Assembly (NCBI GenBank): GCA_028869395.1 | Contig: JAGWSE010000295.1 | Location: 1-6,979 of the forward strand | Direction of reading: 5' to 3' | Source: Alphaproteobacteria bacterium | GTDB taxonomy: Bacteria; Pseudomonadota; Alphaproteobacteria; Caulobacterales; Caulobacteraceae | DNA: 6,979 nucleotides | Part shown: positions 5,544 through 6,979 of the stretch, piece after piece | Numbering within the stretch: position 1 is the stretch's first letter | How the letters are laid out: each line of letters starts with the position of its first letter | Notes under the pieces: generated by a model | Database searches by the model: none | What the model saw: only the letters and a program-made list of their open reading frames with translations | What the model was told of the DNA's origin: nothing | Program-made: the position numbers and the translations under genes

Positions 5544-6846
5544 GCGTTTCGGGATCTTCTACGAACACCAGCTGCCGCGGCCCTGGACCTCGGGCGAGGA
5601 GCTGAAGCTCTTCCAGGACGCGCTGGACCAGGTGGAGCTCGCCGACCGGCTCGGGCTCGACAACGTCTGGGAGGTCGAGCACCACTTCCTCGAGGAATAT
5701 TCCCACTCCTCGGCGCCGGAGGTGTTCCTGGCGGCCTGCTCGCAGCGCACCAAGCGCATTCGCCTGGGCCACGGCATCACGCTGATGCCGCCCAACTACA
5801 ACCACCCGGCGCGGGTGGCGGAGCGGATCGCGACCCTGGATCTGGTCTCCTGCGGCCGCGTGGAGTGGGGCACCGGCGAGAGCTCCGCCGCGCTCGAGCT
5901 CGGCGGCTACCGCGTGCCGGTCGCCGAGAAGCGCGACCAGTGGCGCGAGGCGGTCGAGCAGGCCGCCAACATGCTGGCCATGGACCCCTATCCCGGCTTC
6001 GAGGGGAAGTACTTCTCGATGCCCTGCCGCAACATCGTGCCCAAGCCCGTGCAGCGGCCGCATCCGCCCCTCTGGGTCGCCTGCTCCAACCGCGAGACGA
6101 TCAAGCTGGCGGCCCGCCTGGGCATCGGGGCGCTGACCTTCGCCTTCGTCGACCCGGCCGAGGCCAGGCAGTGGGTGGACGACTACTACCGCATCCTCAA
6201 GGAGGAGTGCGTACCGATCGGCCACGCGGTGAACGCCAACATCTGCATGGTCTCCTCCTTCGGCGTGCATCGCGACGCCGAGGAGGCGCGCCGCCGCTTC
6301 CGCGAGGGCTTCCGCTTCTTCTCCTTCGCGCTCGGCTGGCATTACGGCTTCGGCGAGCACGTCCCGGGACGGAGCGATATCTGGTCGAAGTTCCAGGCGG
6401 CGCTTCCCAAGATGCCGGAGGGCACATCCGACGAGGGCGGCATCGGCACGCCCGATCAGTTGCGCGAGCACCTGCGGAAGTTCGCCGAGGTGGGCGTCGA
6501 CCAGGTCGCCTTCATCCAGCAGGGCGGCAAGAACCGGCACGAGCACATATGCGAGGCCCTGGAACTGTTCGCCTCCGAGATCATGGACGAGTTCCATGAG
6601 AACGAAGCCGAACGGGTCCTGAAGAAGGACGAAGAGCTCGCGCCCTACATCGAGGCGGCGTTCAAGCGGAAGAAGGCCATGAAGCCGCTCGACGACGAGA
6701 TCCCGCCGGTGCTGGCGCTCGGCCGGCAGATCGCCGAGAAGGCCCGCGCCGAAGGCCAGGAGCCGCCGCCGCCGATCAACCCCGACCGCGCCCAGGCCCG
6801 CCAGGACTGGGCCGAGGCGCTGAAGAAGGCGGAACGCGCGGGATAG
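5542..6846 (+). CDS. LLM-class flavin-dependent oxidoreductase (luciferase-like monooxygenase)
   Basis: A 434-residue cytoplasmic enzyme of the bacterial-luciferase-like TIM-barrel family, which uses reduced FMN (or F420 in some members) to oxidise organic substrates with O2. The N-terminus MRFGIFYEHQLP is strand 1. EHHFLEEYSHSSAPE (46-60), RIRLGHGITLMP (72-83), NHPARVAERIATLDLVSCGRVEWGTGES (87-114) and a substrate-loop region are typical of the subgroup annotated as LLM class or alkanal-monooxygenase-like. The barrel ends near residue 350 after GGKNRHEHICEALELFA (328-344). About 83 more charged residues follow, including LAPYIEAAFKRKKAM and a PPPP stretch; usual family length is 330-400. The ATG at 5542 has GAGGA nine bases upstream. 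Second gene of an operon with the SDR. A two-component type would need a flavin reductase, none of which is seen in the window. Substrate unknown. Confidence 0.93.
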   Translation: MRFGIFYEHQLPRPWTSGEELKLFQDALDQVELADRLGLDNVWEVEHHFLEEYSHSSAPEVFLAACSQRTKRIRLGHGITLMPPNYNHPARVAERIATLDLVSCGRVEWGTGESSAALELGGYRVPVAEKRDQWREAVEQAANMLAMDPYPGFEGKYFSMPCRNIVPKPVQRPHPPLWVACSNRETIKLAARLGIGALTFAFVDPAEARQWVDDYYRILKEECVPIGHAVNANICMVSSFGVHRDAEEARRRFREGFRFFSFALGWHYGFGEHVPGRSDIWSKFQAALPKMPEGTSDEGGIGTPDQLREHLRKFAEVGVDQVAFIQQGGKNRHEHICEALELFASEIMDEFHENEAERVLKKDEELAPYIEAAFKRKKAMKPLDDEIPPVLALGRQIAEKARAEGQEPPPPINPDRAQARQDWAEALKKAERAG

Positions 6847-6847
6847 G

Positions 6848-6979
6848 TTACCCCACCGTCAGGACCACCTTGCCCACGTGGGCGCCGCTTTCGAGGTGCG
6901 CGTGGGCCTTGTCGGCCTGGGCGAGCGGGAAGGTGGCGTCGATCACCGGCTTGACCTGGCCCTGTTCGATCCAGGGCCA
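6848..6979 (-). CDS. MDR-superfamily oxidoreductase (quinone oxidoreductase-like), C-terminal fragment
   Basis: The last 43 codons of a leftward gene ending in TAA (6850-6848). The sequence WIEQGQVKPVIDATFPL followed by ADKAHAHLESGAHVGKVVLTVG is the standard C-terminus of medium-chain NAD(P)H:quinone oxidoreductase or zinc-type alcohol dehydrogenase proteins (G.l.P.i...f.l..a..A...l..g...GKvVl.v). Such enzymes reduce quinones, enones or aldehydes with NADPH. Whether it binds zinc cannot be judged because the N-terminal two thirds is outside. It is convergent with the LLM gene and separated from it by one base (6847), leaving no room for an intergenic terminator. It may belong to the same catabolic neighbourhood but would be on a separate transcript. 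Confidence 0.88.
   Translation of the reverse strand, partial: WPWIEQGQVKPVIDATFPLAQADKAHAHLESGAHVGKVVLTVG

Noticed and set aside
5107..6597. A 496-residue minus-strand frame antisense to the SDR and LLM genes.
   Set aside because: It is rich in His, Arg and Leu in the way typical of reverse-complement shadows, and both plus-strand genes are unmistakable.
6872..6883. Perfect 12-bp palindrome GCCCACGTGGGC just after the LLM stop as a terminator.
   Set aside because: It lies within the conserved GAHVGK coding stretch of the MDR gene, has no T-tract, and is explained by the codons there.

Overview
The window is strongly GC-rich DNA, with codons heavily biased to G/C at the third position and long antisense shadow ORFs. 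The protein families (a ScfR/RamB-type regulator next to an apparent isocitrate lyase, a double-TetR regulator, and SDR, LLM and MDR oxidoreductases with a GPH-type carrier) fit an aerobic alphaproteobacterium. Caulobacterales such as Caulobacter or Phenylobacterium is my best guess. That placement is inferred from family resemblance, not from a marker gene. I saw no RNA genes, insertion sequences, CRISPR arrays or phage genes.

Left part (1-1678): the first 25 codons of a leftward gene, most likely the long-form (about 530-residue) isocitrate lyase, diverge from a complete rightward ScfR/RamB-family regulator. The 169-bp gap between them has an AT-rich core with several overlapping direct and inverted repeats that run up to the regulator's start codon. 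The natural reading is a glyoxylate-shunt control module: a regulator of short-chain acyl-CoA or acetate metabolism that controls isocitrate lyase and probably itself.

Middle (1747-4457): a 408-residue protein made of two TetR-type units in one chain, transcribed rightward. It runs tail-to-tail into a leftward 12-helix MFS_2/GPH-family symporter, and the two stop codons share the palindrome CTAG. An imperfect 23-bp palindrome just upstream of the double-TetR gene is a candidate operator.

Right part (4458-6979): a 194-bp divergent promoter region separates the symporter from a rightward two-gene operon. The operon encodes a classical short-chain dehydrogenase (lacking the usual catalytic Asn) and an LLM-class flavin-dependent monooxygenase/oxidoreductase. 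One base pair beyond the LLM stop lies the 3' end of a leftward MDR-type (quinone oxidoreductase-like) gene. Carrier, dehydrogenase, flavin monooxygenase and reductase beside a double-TetR regulator look like a small uptake-and-catabolism cluster for an organic compound. The substrate cannot be read from the sequence.

Nothing here is clearly a new class of system. The most notable points are the single-chain double TetR with its possible operator, the layered repeats at the ScfR start, and the SDR with an altered catalytic tetrad.
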